Positions 1 through 10,312 of a DNA stretch of 64,000 nt are shown piece after piece. This DNA comes from Paulinella micropora (Eukaryota; Cercozoa; Imbricatea; Euglyphida; Paulinellidae): positions 186,257 to 250,256 of the forward strand of contig WBZZ01001733.1 in the NCBI GenBank assembly GCA_019918135.1, in the 5' to 3' direction. The notes below the pieces were generated by a model. That model ran no database searches. It was not told the origin of the DNA and saw only the letters and a list, made by a program, of their open reading frames with translations. Both the position numbers and the translations under genes were made by a program. The first letter of the stretch is position 1. Each line of letters begins with the position of its first letter.

Positions 1-20
1 ACGACTTTGATGATGAAGTC

Positions 21-793
21 ATGCCTGACCTTGCTAGTACGGGGACTGAAGCGATGTGCGACTCCGACAACGAAGATGGACAGCCGACAGCCGCCGACGA
101 ATGCTGGACGCCTGCAACGCACACGGACGTATGCAGTGAGGTTTCAACTGCAAACGATGTTGTTTTGATGGCTTTTAGCCCCAAGACGCTTGAAGAAGTG
201 GACAACTTACTGGTGGATGTGCCTATCAACCCGACCGCGACGACTCAAGGTGAGCAAGTACCTGCGAGTGACGAAAAGAAATCGGAGTCTACATCGTCGC
301 CCTCGTCCGCGCTGACTTCAGCTTCGGCTCCAATGCCTGCGAAACAAGAGGAGCGACAGGTGTAATCAACCTACACCAAGATTTTCTATTCTTTGCGAGC
401 TCTAGGGCACAGGAGATCCCGTGGGAATCGCTAACCGACGAACAAAAACTGGATGAGAACGACTTCCAGTGTAAACTGAATATGTGGGTCTTCATTCGAA
501 AGCTTTATAGGAAGACAGACCCTGCACAGGGCTTGCCGGTGCCCCCGCGACACTGGCCCGCTGATTGGCGATTGGAAGCTTCGAGCAGCTACACTGTCCC
601 GAGACAGGACCCTTGGTACCCTAATGCCCGTCTACAGGCCATAATACCTACGCTACTGTAGCTCGAGAACTACAATAGGAAAGAAGTCTACGTTGAAGAA
701 AAGGAGCCCCCAATCCCTAAGAGTGCGGTCGTATCGCGACAACGGCCCCCGTCGAGGCTACAGATCGAGCTGCCTGCTCAACTGCGAAGAAAC
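21..793 (+). pseudogene. Gag-like / upstream remnant of copia E
   Basis: An acidic Ser/Thr/Glu-rich frame is open to a stop at 363-365. A second frame, starting about 362, continues with a Trp/Pro-rich stretch to an in-frame TAG near 659-661 and then runs on into the protease/integrase frame. I see no CCHC knuckle here. Position upstream of the protease suggests a Gag or Gag-Pol linker with one frameshift and one stop. No specific domain is recognisable, so the function is assigned by position only. Confidence 0.4.
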
Positions 794-895
794 GTGGTAC
801 TCAACCAATCTATCTCCCATCCTGCCTTTCCAGGAGCACCAAACTTTTGGGCGATAGATGTACACTTCTGTTTTTGTCATGCTTCCATCATCGAG

Positions 896-2989
896 ATGGA
901 GTATTGGTCGTTGAGATTAGGCTTCAACATCATCCCTCAAGGATGGCAAGCTACTGTTTCGTTGTGTCATTACTGCTCTCTTCACCACACCAACCCTTTG
1001 ATTATGGCAGGGACACCCCACGCTAACCCTAGCCCTGCACAGTTTTGCGAATACTGTGACGAGATTGAGAGCCCGCTCAACCGACATCGACGGTGCGACA
1101 AATGTCAATGGGTATTCTACTGTAAGCGTTGTTGTCGCAAAAAGGATCGTGCTCCTCATTCTAGCTTCTGCACCTATGCCGAGGATAAGTGTAACGAGCA
1201 ACTACGCGACCGTACCCGCCAACAAATTTTACCTGCTTGTGGTATTGGTTCTACGCTTGTTGAATACGCGTGGTTTGCTTTACAGCGGATGACCCGCTAC
1301 GAAATTCATGAGTCCGGTCCGATAGTAACGGTCCCGCAACTCCCACCGAAGTACAAACTTGGGGCACTACAGATGATTTATAGGCGACTATCTGGCTTCG
1401 GTACGTATAAATCCACTATGCAGCGTCATATCGTGGAGGATGAGGCCCCGAGTGAGATCCCGTACGACCCGTCACTGGTTGCAAGAGCGTTTAGTGCTGC
1501 CTTGGTTGATGAAACTGTTGTGCCTGACGAGGTGAGCGACAATGTGGCGCTACTGGCAAGAACGAATGGGAGGCGAACATCTATCTTCGACACCGGTTGT
1601 AACCGGACTATAGTGCATCCTACCCTGCCTTTGTGCAATGTTAGATGTGGAAAGGTGGTCAAGCTGTCTGGTTTATCACCAGCACGAGTCAAAGTGGATA
1701 CGCAAGCGGATGCAAGCTTTACCTTCGTGGAAGGGAGTGGCGCCCACAACGACTTCGTGTTTCGGGACGCATACGTCTTACCTACAACACCATACAACAT
1801 CATATCGCCTGGTGTGTTAGACTGCGACTATGGATATGCAACGATTTTTCAGAACAATCAAGCCGTGGTGCTGAAGGCGCAAATCTATATCGACGCATCG
1901 ATGGTCATCTGTCGCTCGAGAATGATGCCGAACAAACTATATAGGCTTGACGAGACCGATGATGTGCCCCTTGATCTCAACGCGCGATACAACCCACTGG
2001 TCCGCAACAGCAACAAACCAATAGTCAACTTCTCTGTCAATCCAAACACATCAAAAGCTCCTGTGTCAGCTATGACTTGGCACAGAATGACTGCGCACGG
2101 AAGCGTTGAAGTTATGGATTTATTGGCAAAGAGAGCCGGCAGGACGATCACGGGTACCAACTGGCGAAAGTTATTGCCTACGAAGTGTGCTCCCTGCCTA
2201 CAGGCTAAAGCAACTCGCAATCCATACTATAAAGGTAACCAGCCTATCGACAACGAATTTGCTCTAGGGGAATCACTCCACATCGATTTTCGTGGACCGT
2301 GGCCCGTCAAGTCCCTGCAGGGGAACTTATATCAGTTGGGCATCATCGAGACAAAAGGGTCATTTGGTTTCATAATCCGTTGTCCTACTCGTGAGTCTGC
2401 AAGCTATCAGACAAAGGTGGAGAAAGCCATTGCCTTCTTTGAAACACAAACTGGGAGGAGGGTAAAACAACTACGGATTGATGGTGAGTTTGTAACAAAC
2501 CTGATGCGCGAATACAGCTCTTCAAAGGGGATTGTCTTGAAGCCAACTTCTCGCAACGAACAATGGAGGACAAATGGAGGTCGTGCAACTGCGCTTCGTC
2601 TTGATGCTCATCTACCTGAATCGTTTTGGGAGGAGATGTGTCTGGCGGAGTGGGCGACGAGAATGGTGTCTCCGATACTCAACGGACCCTACAAAGGATT
2701 CAGTCCCTATGAGGTAACATTACGTCGTTCGTTCCCACTACAGTTCCTAAGACCTATTGGTTGTTTGGCGTTTGTACGAGTGGAAGCCGCAAGAAAGGGG
2801 CGACCATTGGCTATCGATGGAACGCTAACTGGGTACACCATCTTTCGCAGACTGCACCGAATCTATGTCCCTACATCCAGAAAAATAGTAGAGGTTCGCA
2901 ACGTGAAGTTCGACTGCGCGTGGGCATCGTTTGGGCAAGGAGCTGGTGAGCTCATGGCGCTGCACCATCGGTGGGTCTGTCTTTCCTGA
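896..2989 (+). pseudogene. Copia E polyprotein: MYND-like finger, protease, integrase; RT lost
   Basis: The frame is open from before 896; ATGs at 896 and 1004 are candidate starts. The first domain (about 1047-1190) has the MYND-like spacing CxxC...CxxC....YCxxxCC...HxxxC. An aspartic protease site DTGC follows at about 1590. A pre-integrase zinc region has WHRM at about 2080 and CAPCLQAK at about 2190. The integrase core shows LHIDFRGPW (about 2278) and RIDGEF (about 2476); the third acidic residue probably lies in the NEQWRTNGG segment, which aligns with ERxHxTNGG in elements A and B. Integrase would insert the cDNA copy. The frame ends without RT or RNase H, so the element depended on another for replication or is dead. 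The finger sits where a Gag CCHC knuckle would be expected. Confidence 0.7.
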
Positions 2990-3971
2990 CAGACCCCAAT
3001 GCCGTCAGTCTTTCTTTCCTTTCCTTCCTCCCCTCTTTCTCCTTGGGTTGGAAGATAACATGGAATTTTGTTTCTTTACTCATTGATTGTTTTGACTGTG
3101 ATGTGCGAGCACTTTCTTCTGATGGTCTGGCGAGAGTCGGTGGTACCGCATGGGTCGGACCTGAGCTTAGCATGAAGGGGGGGAGCAGCCTTGGTGTCGG
3201 CAGGAGCAACGTCTGCCGTCGGTTGGTGAGGCGTTGGGGCCTCGTTTTCTTTTCCTTCTTCACATCCCTTTCTTTTCCCCTTACCCTTCTTTTGTTGGCT
3301 GGTTCGCTTTGAGGATAGCGGGCCTGAGCTTGGTGTAGTTCACTCGTTGCTTGCTATGTGGGGAAGGAGCGGTAGGTTTGGTACCCTATCGCCCCCTCTC
3401 CGTACCAGCACATAGATATCATAGGGAGTTAGTTAAGAACAGACACCGGACGTTGGACCTTTTGGGATAGGAAGGGGACACAGCCCCGTAGTGGGGCATT
3501 TCTCTCAGTTTATGTTTAATCGGTTGGGGGACACAGCCCAGTACTAGTCTTGGGGCTTGTAGGTGTCTGACTTTCGTTTTCTGTGGACATATTTGCTGGT
3601 CAGTTTGAGGTCAGCCGGGGTGGACAGTCCGTCCTTTGTTGGTTCAGAAGGGGTGTCAAACCACTTTCTTTTTGGTGGGTTCGCAGCATTGTTTCTGTGC
3701 CAGGAAACGTGTTGGTGTTGGCACGAGATGAACCTTTTGTTTCGGGACAGTCGCGCGGGAGCGCGTTGGGTTGCCCTTTTCGAGCAAGGGGGGGCAAGGA
3801 GCAGTTTTCGCTTAGCAAGTAAGACATTGATGGAACGGGAGCGCAGATTGCATTGGAGGCAAGGCAGAATGCAGCAGGAGCTGTGGTGAGGGACGCAAAC
3901 ATTTGTGTGGTCAACCTAACAAAACGTTTCGCTGTTCTTAAGTAGTAATTTTGTTCATCTGAGTACAGGGT
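2990..3971 (+). other. Noncoding 3' part of element E
   Basis: No convincing gene is seen in this 980-base stretch. The short frames here are pyrimidine-rich and match no family I recognise. It probably represents sequence that replaced RT/RNase H in the deleted copia element, continuing across the gypsy insertion at 32464. Confidence 0.4.
3968..3971. repeat. Target-site duplication GGGT, left copy (gypsy copy 1)
   Basis: GGGT immediately precedes the left LTR and recurs immediately after the right LTR at 32464-32467. The pair brackets the element exactly, as expected for integrase-mediated insertion into element E. Confidence 0.7.
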
Positions 3972-4205
3972 TGTAATGCCCCCAAGGATAGCTCGTAAAA
4001 AGTCGGTAATACAACCACAGTCCTCAAGAGATGAGAATGATGTCTCGTTATATTAGCTCAGTGAAGCCGAAAAGCGAAACGGCAACAGACCAGGAATAAA
4101 ATGGCATCAGGTCCAATCCGGACAAATAATACTGAAAAACAAGCTGGTGCACCTGTCACCAGGAAAAGGTACTTTTTACCGGCTATCCGGGGGATGATGC
4201 CTACA
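3972..4205 (-). repeat. 3' LTR of gypsy copy 1
   Basis: Ends are TGTA...TACA. It matches 32220-32463 and 57778-58014. It is adjacent to a polypurine tract on its internal side. Confidence 0.9.
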
Positions 4206-4217
4206 GTACCCCCTCCC
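4206..4217 (-). promoter_or_regulatory. Polypurine tract of gypsy copy 1
   Basis: On the minus strand this reads GGGAGGGGGTAC directly before the LTR, the position where plus-strand DNA synthesis is primed. The same tract occurs at 58015-58026 in copy 2. Confidence 0.75.
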
Positions 4218-4515
4218 GATTTTATGACGGAAATAGCATTTTCTCATTAACCTTCTGATTTCTTTCTGCAAATAGTATGCGCTATGGAGTCATGCCACAC
4301 AGCGCATCGACCCACGGACAGACGCTAAAAGACTATAAATATATCCTCATACTGCACGTCAAAGCGGATTCTCTAGCCTTTCTTGTAAATTTTGAACTCC
4401 TTCCCCTCAATTTTTTTTCTTCGGCAGTATGTCAAGAATAAACGTACTATTAATAAAAAAAAAACAAGCAACGTGGTGCTGTAGTACGATTCCCCATTTG
4501 ATATCCTTCTTCTTC

Positions 4516-4549
<34 letters not shown>

Positions 4550-4553
4550 TATT

Positions 4554-5046
4554 AAATCTGCCTTGGAGTGTTGACTGTGACATATTTGAGGGAAATCCCG
4601 ATGAAAAAACCTAGTCACACTTGCTAAACAGAGTTCCAGCCCAATGGCCTCAAGGCGTTAAACTGTGACGCCAACTCATAACCCTTTGGTGGTAGATGCT
4701 GGGGAGGAGGGTCGTTGCGCGCGTAAAAGATCTTAAACTCCGCATATGCTGGTTGATAGCCCAGGACCCAGCAGACACCAGATGGTTATGGGTGGGGTTT
4801 CGAGGCAGCTCTAGCAACCGCGCTTGGTGTATGCACTTGCACATTCGGTGACGTCTTGCAAGAGGTTGCTGGGACTGCGGAATAACCTCGGCTTAGTGCA
4901 GTCTTGCCCTCAGGAGCTCCATCGGTGGCCCCGATCATCAGGCGAGAGACTGACACGGGGGGGTGGAGGACCTCGAACAAGGGTATTGGAGGCTTATGTC
5001 CGTTGAGGATATGCCATTAGCTGCATCAGTACGCCTCAGATATAGT
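4554..5046. mobile_element. Insertion specific to copy 1, flanked by (ATT)n: candidate SINE or truncated LINE
   Basis: Gypsy copy 2 has a single (ATT)n run at about 58338-58350. Copy 1 has (ATT)n, about 490 bases of unrelated GC-richer sequence, then a second (ATT)n run before the sequence rejoins copy 2. An insert of this size ending in a simple-repeat tail suits a non-LTR retrotransposon 3' fragment or a SINE. I see no long open frame, and I could not confirm pol III A and B boxes. Confidence 0.5.
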
Positions 5047-5559
5047 ATTATTATTATTATTATTATTATCCACAGGGAGATCGTAAGTACATTGTCTTTT
5101 TTAATGACATACCCTTGTATAAGGCGGATATCCTATGATATAGTATTAGGGCCAGTCCTAATAGCTATATCCGAAGTCGAGGTGTATGTACCCGACCCTG
5201 CGATATACCGACACAAGTAGAGATTGACCGTGCTCAGGTATGACAGTATATAATCTATCGTAAAAAAATAATATAATGAAAGTTTCAGAGAACATTTCAT
5301 TTTCGAGAACATCATCCCAGGACTTGGAAAGGGTCATACCCGGGAACACCATCGCTCAATACACTAGGGGTCCCCGTATACGGTGTAGTATTATCGTCGA
5401 TCGACCTTTCGCACTCGTATGTTGCGATCGAATGCCAAGTTATATCACTGAGTCTTTTTAATATTCATATTGATAACTGATGATGCATGATCAAATCATG
5501 ATACGTCGTGGGCAATCAATCAGTTTATTTGAGACGCATAAAGAAAAATAGTTTCTTTG
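5047..5559 (-). other. 3' untranslated region of gypsy copy 1
   Basis: AT-rich sequence between the pol stop and the insert. It is highly similar to 58350-58842 in copy 2. No gene is seen. Confidence 0.6.
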
Positions 5560-8450
5560 TCACTGCCCTCGTCGTCTGGCGCGGATTTCTTTGCCTGGTG
5601 GAGGACCACCAACAAAGGTCAGATCGAACTTTGACTGTTCGAGAATGTCCCAGATCTTATTAGGGATTCCGCCCAACGATAATTCAAAAGGGACATCAAG
5701 CACTCCTCTTGGCAGTGTCTGAATGGTCCACGCAGTGTAATCCTTGTCTCTGGGAGTAATTGTATCATCCCATGTCTCGAGACTTTTTGCGTCTTTATAT
5801 ACTAGCAGATAATGTCTTGCCTTTGGATCCTCCACCGGGTCCATACTTCTCCAAAACTGGAGTATCGGTTGTACTATTTTGGCGGCTGATGATATTTTGA
5901 GTGTCCGTGTTACACGCATCTGTCGTGGGACCGCCACGACCCGCATCAAGTATAAGTCTGAGAGAGTGTCATCAGCGATATGTTGTTCCGCTGGTCTCAT
6001 CAGATAGAAAGCATCTTTCAACCATGCGATGGTTGCTATCGCATCGCCTTCCTTCCATCGCTCATGGACAATCTCAACGTTGCCCGCGTTTGGGTCAGTG
6101 TCCGTCCCCTCCTCCTCCTGGTGGACGTCCTTTGATCTCATCGACCTCATCGCCTTCCTCGGCTGGTCGTTGATAAGATCATTCCGCGCTCTCCCTAGCT
6201 GCGCCTCTGTGATCTTCTCCTTCTTTCCGCTATGCTCTCGCGGAGACTTAGACTGAGTCCCCACCGCGCTTATGCGGTCAGTCTTCTCCTTACTGTCCAC
6301 CTCACTCTCCTCCTTCTCAGCTATCGGTGCCCGATAAGCATCGTCTTGGTCTATGCCAGCCTCCTTGTGGATGGGCGGCACCTCTTTGAAATCATCCTTC
6401 ATCCGTTTTAACGCCTCCTCAACGGATTCATCTTCCAGTAAGAAGGGATCATACTTAATCAGCCTTCTTACATTCACAATTTGCACCTTCCCTCTACCCC
6501 TGATATTGTAGTTCAGAGGTCCCGTCTGTTCCATAATCTGATAAGGTCCTTTCCAGTGAGTGAACAGCTTAGAGCTGACTCCCTTCGAGACTTCAGGATG
6601 GTACAATAGTACAATATCCCCGATCTGGAATTTGATCTGATCCAAGTGCGCTTGTCGCACCCCTTCAGCATCAGTCTTTCGGCGCTCCGCCTCTCTATGC
6701 GCCCTGACTATTTGTTCCGCCTCCATCTTCACTCTAAGTCTCATCCCAAACAACTCATCCGCATCCGCCCAAGTGTCTTTTGGGTGAAGGAGCGAAGTCG
6801 GGATATCAGGCTCACGCCCATATACTAACTGATATGGCGAGATTGAGCTCTTCGAGCCTCCTAACGCCGTAGAGGGTAGACAGCTCATTGCAAACGCAAA
6901 TGATGGTGCTGCCTCGACCCATGCTCTTTGATTCTCCTTCTTCGTGCAATACATCTTTAGCGAGGCTTTGAGGGGTCTGTGTACCCGCTCGATTTTCCCA
7001 TTTGCTCGCGGGTTATAGGCAGTAACATATTGCCATTTCATCCCGTAATACTTAGATAGTTTGTCGATGACCTCGTTATTAAAGTCCGAGCCTCGATCAC
7101 AACATATCTTTCTTTGTACTCCGATCTGTGAGATGATCCTATCGATCAGCGCTTCGGCCGTCGTCTTGCCGGTAACGTCTTTGACAGGGATGATCCACAA
7201 ATAGTTTGTGGCTCTGTCAATAGCCGTAAGGAGGTATTTGTAACCTTCCTTCGATTCTGGGAAAGGTCCCACATGATCAATGTGTATAAACTCAAACATC
7301 CCCGCATGAAGAGGAAATTCGCCAATCAGGCCAAAATTTGCCTTCAGTGGTGTTTTGCTTATCTTGCACGGGATGCATGCATCCACCGCCTGATCTATCT
7401 CCTCCTTCATCTTCTTCCACCAGAATCGCCTCGCTACGAACATGTGAGTTCGTTGTCGACCCGGATGCGCCAAAAGTGGGCAATTGTGGGCTGCGACAAA
7501 TATAAATCGTTTCAGACTCTCCGGTACCCAAAGGGTCCATTTGTCCGGCTGTGACGCATAGCGACCGTGAAGGCCCTTGTACCACGGTAGACCATCTCTC
7601 CATCCCATCTCCTTCATTTGATCTTTGATCGCTTTCGTCATCCGCTCATCCGGGTTCTGATATAACTGTATCAGTTCTTTAAACTCCGGATCTTGAGCCT
7701 GTCGTTGCCTCCATGCGGTAGGCGAGGCTATATGGATAGTACCATCTTCTAGCCGTACCCCGATTCTTTCCGGGTCATCGTCTAGGTCACTTCTCCGCTC
7801 TTGAGGAGGCTCCGCATAAACTTCCTGCGTCTCCTCTTCCTCTCTTATGTTCGCCTTCGCATTCTCATATACCTCATAGGACCACTCAGCGTCCTCCTGG
7901 GTATGTAGCTCACAACATATCCCGTGATCCGGGCCTTGTGGACTGTACCGTAGACCATATCGGACTCCACTTGCCATCTCCATCGCCTCAATGTGGCTGA
8001 CCTCATACACCTTGTCAGTGGACAAGTCTTCCATCTCCACCGTGGACACCAACGCCGATACTTCTGAGTTAAACTCTAGCCTAGAGAGGCTATCAGCGAC
8101 CACATTTCGCTTCCCCGGTAAATGGACCATTGTAAAATCGAAACAAGACAAGAACGCTTGCCACCGCGCCAGCCGTCCCGTCTGTTCATGATTCATCAAC
8201 CATAACAGGTTATGATGATCAGTTCTGACAATAAATTGAGGTCCTCCCCACAAATACTCTCTAAGCCTCTTGAGGACCCATACCACCGCCAACGCCTCTC
8301 TTTGCCTTGTGCAATAATTTCTCTCCGCCGCACACAACTCCCTACTAATAAACATGATTGGGCGTAATTTCTTCTTCTCATCCTCTTGTTGCAATACAGC
8401 CCCAATCGCAAACTTAGATGCGTCTGTATCGACTACGAATTGTTTCGTAA
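5560..8450 (-). pseudogene. Gypsy copy 1 pol, second half: RNase H, integrase, C-terminal extension
   Basis: RNase H starts with VVDTDASKFAIGAVLQQED and has RTDHHNL further on. The integrase H2C2 zinc domain (HNCPLLAHPG...CIPCK) precedes a core with FIHIDHVGPF, CCDRGSDF and NGKIERVH, the D,D,E triad. A GPY/F-type segment (HWKGPYQIM) follows. After that comes an extension of about 330 residues: first charged (RSKDVHQEEE), then a globular stretch rich in aromatic residues ending KEIRARRRGQ. That extension is conserved in copy 2 but I do not recognise it; it might guide target choice as C-terminal chromodomains do, though I see no chromodomain. An 8-base deletion at about 8447 separates this frame from the RT. 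Confidence 0.85.
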
Positions 8451-9350
8451 CATCGTTAACACCAGTCCTCCGTCTTTCGGGTCTTTGTAAATGAGATCTT
8501 TGAGCGCATGAAACGCTTGCAAAGCCTCTTCGTCCCACTTCTCAGAGTCTCCAAAATCTATCATTTTCTCCAACTTAGCATGTGTTGCACCCAAATCGGG
8601 TATGAACTGGCTATAGTATTGCGCCATCGCAAGGAATGAGTGCAATTCAGTGCGGTTCTTCGGTATCGGTCGATTCATAATCTCCTCCCTCTTCTCTTTG
8701 GATATCGAGACTCGATTATGGGAGATCTCGTACCCTAAGCATGTCACACTCGTCTTGGCAAGTTGACACTTCTTTAGATTGCACTTCAGGCCAAAAGCTC
8801 CGACGCGCCTGAATCGGACAAATGATCGATATGCTCCTCCATTGTGTTGGAGTATACGATAATGTCATCGATATAGCAAAATGCATATTCTCCCGCCTTC
8901 TCATAAAGCCACCGTCAGACAAATCATCGTACTGACTGCTTAGCATCTTCTGCATCGCCTTCTGGAAAAGTCCTGGGGCTTGCTTGAGGCCCATCGGAAG
9001 CACTTTCCATTGGTATATTTCCATACCCACCACAAACGCCGTCAGCCATCTGGACTTTTCCTCCAGTGGTATCTGCCAGAAGCCATTCTTAAGGTCAATG
9101 ACCGAATAGAATTTTGCATTCCGCAGTACTCTCCTTCCTTCTTCTAGTGTCGGGAGAGGATTTCTCTTCTCCTCCAGCACCTTGTTAACACGAGCATAGT
9201 TAACTGTCAGGCGCCATTCTCCTCCTGGCTTCGGAACTATTCTCGGTTGTAAGACTATTGGAGATGTTGATCTCTCAATAAAGTCCTCATCGAGCAGCTG
9301 TCTTGCTAGCTCCTCCGCTATCTTCGCCTCATGTATACTCAAATTCGCCC
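8433..9350 (-). pseudogene. Gypsy copy 1 reverse transcriptase, interrupted
   Basis: The frame contains the RT blocks EWRLTVNYARVNKVL, FYSVIDLKNGFWQIPL and VLPMGLKQAPGLFQKAM. Copy 2 then reads through the catalytic YIDDIIVYS, but copy 1 lacks 11 bases at about 8905 and shifts frame there. The thumb segment continues as YLGYEISHNRVSISKEKREE. The 5' side of the RT was cut at 9350 by the island; the preceding residues are encoded at 26684 and beyond. The upstream start of this frame inside the island is an artefact. Confidence 0.85.
9344..9350. repeat. 7-bp direct repeat TTCGCCC, left side of the island
   Basis: The empty site in gypsy copy 2 (62635-62650) contains TTCGCCC once. Copy 1 has it at 9344-9350 and again at 26684-26690, bracketing the island. 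This looks like a target-site duplication. Confidence 0.75.
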
Positions 9351-10144
9351 GGAAGCGGATTATAGTAGCTGTGCCAACAAGCGCGCCAAGCACGCCTGAA
9401 AAAAAAAGAGAACCCTCACATACACAGATAAAAAAAGGCGAGAAGAAGATTTGAGCCACCTGCAAGCTATTGTACAGCTAATAATTAAAAGCAAGAAATC
9501 TCTCGCCGCACTTTGTTTGAATGTTACCCAACATACACGTACTTTTAATAAAATACTGAAAGATCTTTGCAGTCATCGGCTTTGCCTAGTGATCACTCTG
9601 GAGGGGCGGAATTAGTTTTTGGTTGAATAGTGCCAACTCCGGCTGGTGACATTGCCTTGCGCACGGGGGGGCCTTGGGTCGCAAGAAACGACGGGGGGGG
9701 GGGGGGGGGGCCGGGCCCTAGCGCCATCTCCCCTTCCCTCCCCCCGAGCTCGAGAAAAGATAAGGGAAAGAAAAAAAAAGAAAATTGGTGAAGATAATTT
9801 TCAACCGCTTGCCACAAAATTCTGTGGTGGCACTTGTGACTAAAGTTATACCCCTTAATTAAGCATTTCTTCGGTCAATGGATGTACTGGAGGGGGGGGG
9901 CAAAATCCACTGTAGCCAAGAAAAAAATGGAGGGGGGGGGCCGGCCATTGTCCTCTTTCGGCTGCGAAACAAAAGGGGGGTTTTTTTCTTTTTTGTTTCT
10001 GCCAGGCAAAAATCCTCGGGCCTCCCACAACCCTCTTCCCCCTTGTCGCTCAGAATTTTTGCCCTTGCGGCGAGTTTGGATCCTGTTCATTTCACCACGC
10101 TAGCGGGAGAGGATGGCGTGCGATCCCAAGGCAGTTCGTGTCTT
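9351..10144. other. Left end of island, no gene
   Basis: Contains a run of about 18-20 G at 9691-9710 and G-runs near 9892 and 9933. The small frames in both directions are driven by homopolymers. No domain is recognisable. Confidence 0.5.
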
Positions 10145-10312
10145 TATGTCATGTATGTCATGTATGTCATGTATGTCACATGCATGTATGTCATGTATGG
10201 CATGTATGGCATGTATGTCATATATGTCATGTATGTCATGCATGTATGTCATGTATGCATGTATGTCATGCATGTCATGCATGTCATGCATGTAATGTCA
10301 TGTATGTCATGT
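10145..10312. repeat. Microsatellite/minisatellite based on CATGTATGT
   Basis: Imperfect tandem repeats of 5-9 bases (catgtatgt, catgtatgg, catgcatgt) run for about 168 bases up to the start of the zinc-finger gene. The Cys/His/Met-rich frames this creates on both strands are not genes. Confidence 0.85.

Larger units (their letters stand above)
1..3971 (+). mobile_element. Copia-type LTR retrotransposon E, left part (5' end outside window)
   Basis: This is a plus-strand copia-superfamily element running in from the left edge. It contains a degraded gag-like stretch, then an open frame with a zinc finger, an aspartic protease, a pre-integrase zinc region and an integrase core. No reverse transcriptase or RNase H follows, so the element is internally deleted. 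The sequence stops at 3971, where a gypsy LTR begins. It resumes at 32464 after the duplicated GGGT, and its 3' LTR is at 32593-32892. The order protease then integrase before RT is the copia hallmark. Confidence 0.75.

Noticed and set aside
4554-5046. tRNA gene or tRNA-derived head, suggested by CTCATAACCC
   Set aside because: No cloverleaf could be drawn around it and no clear A and B boxes were found by eye.
10145-10312. Cys/His/Met-rich open frames across the CATGTATGT repeat
   Set aside because: All frames on both strands are open because the repeat lacks stops; composition is dictated by the repeat, so these are not genes.
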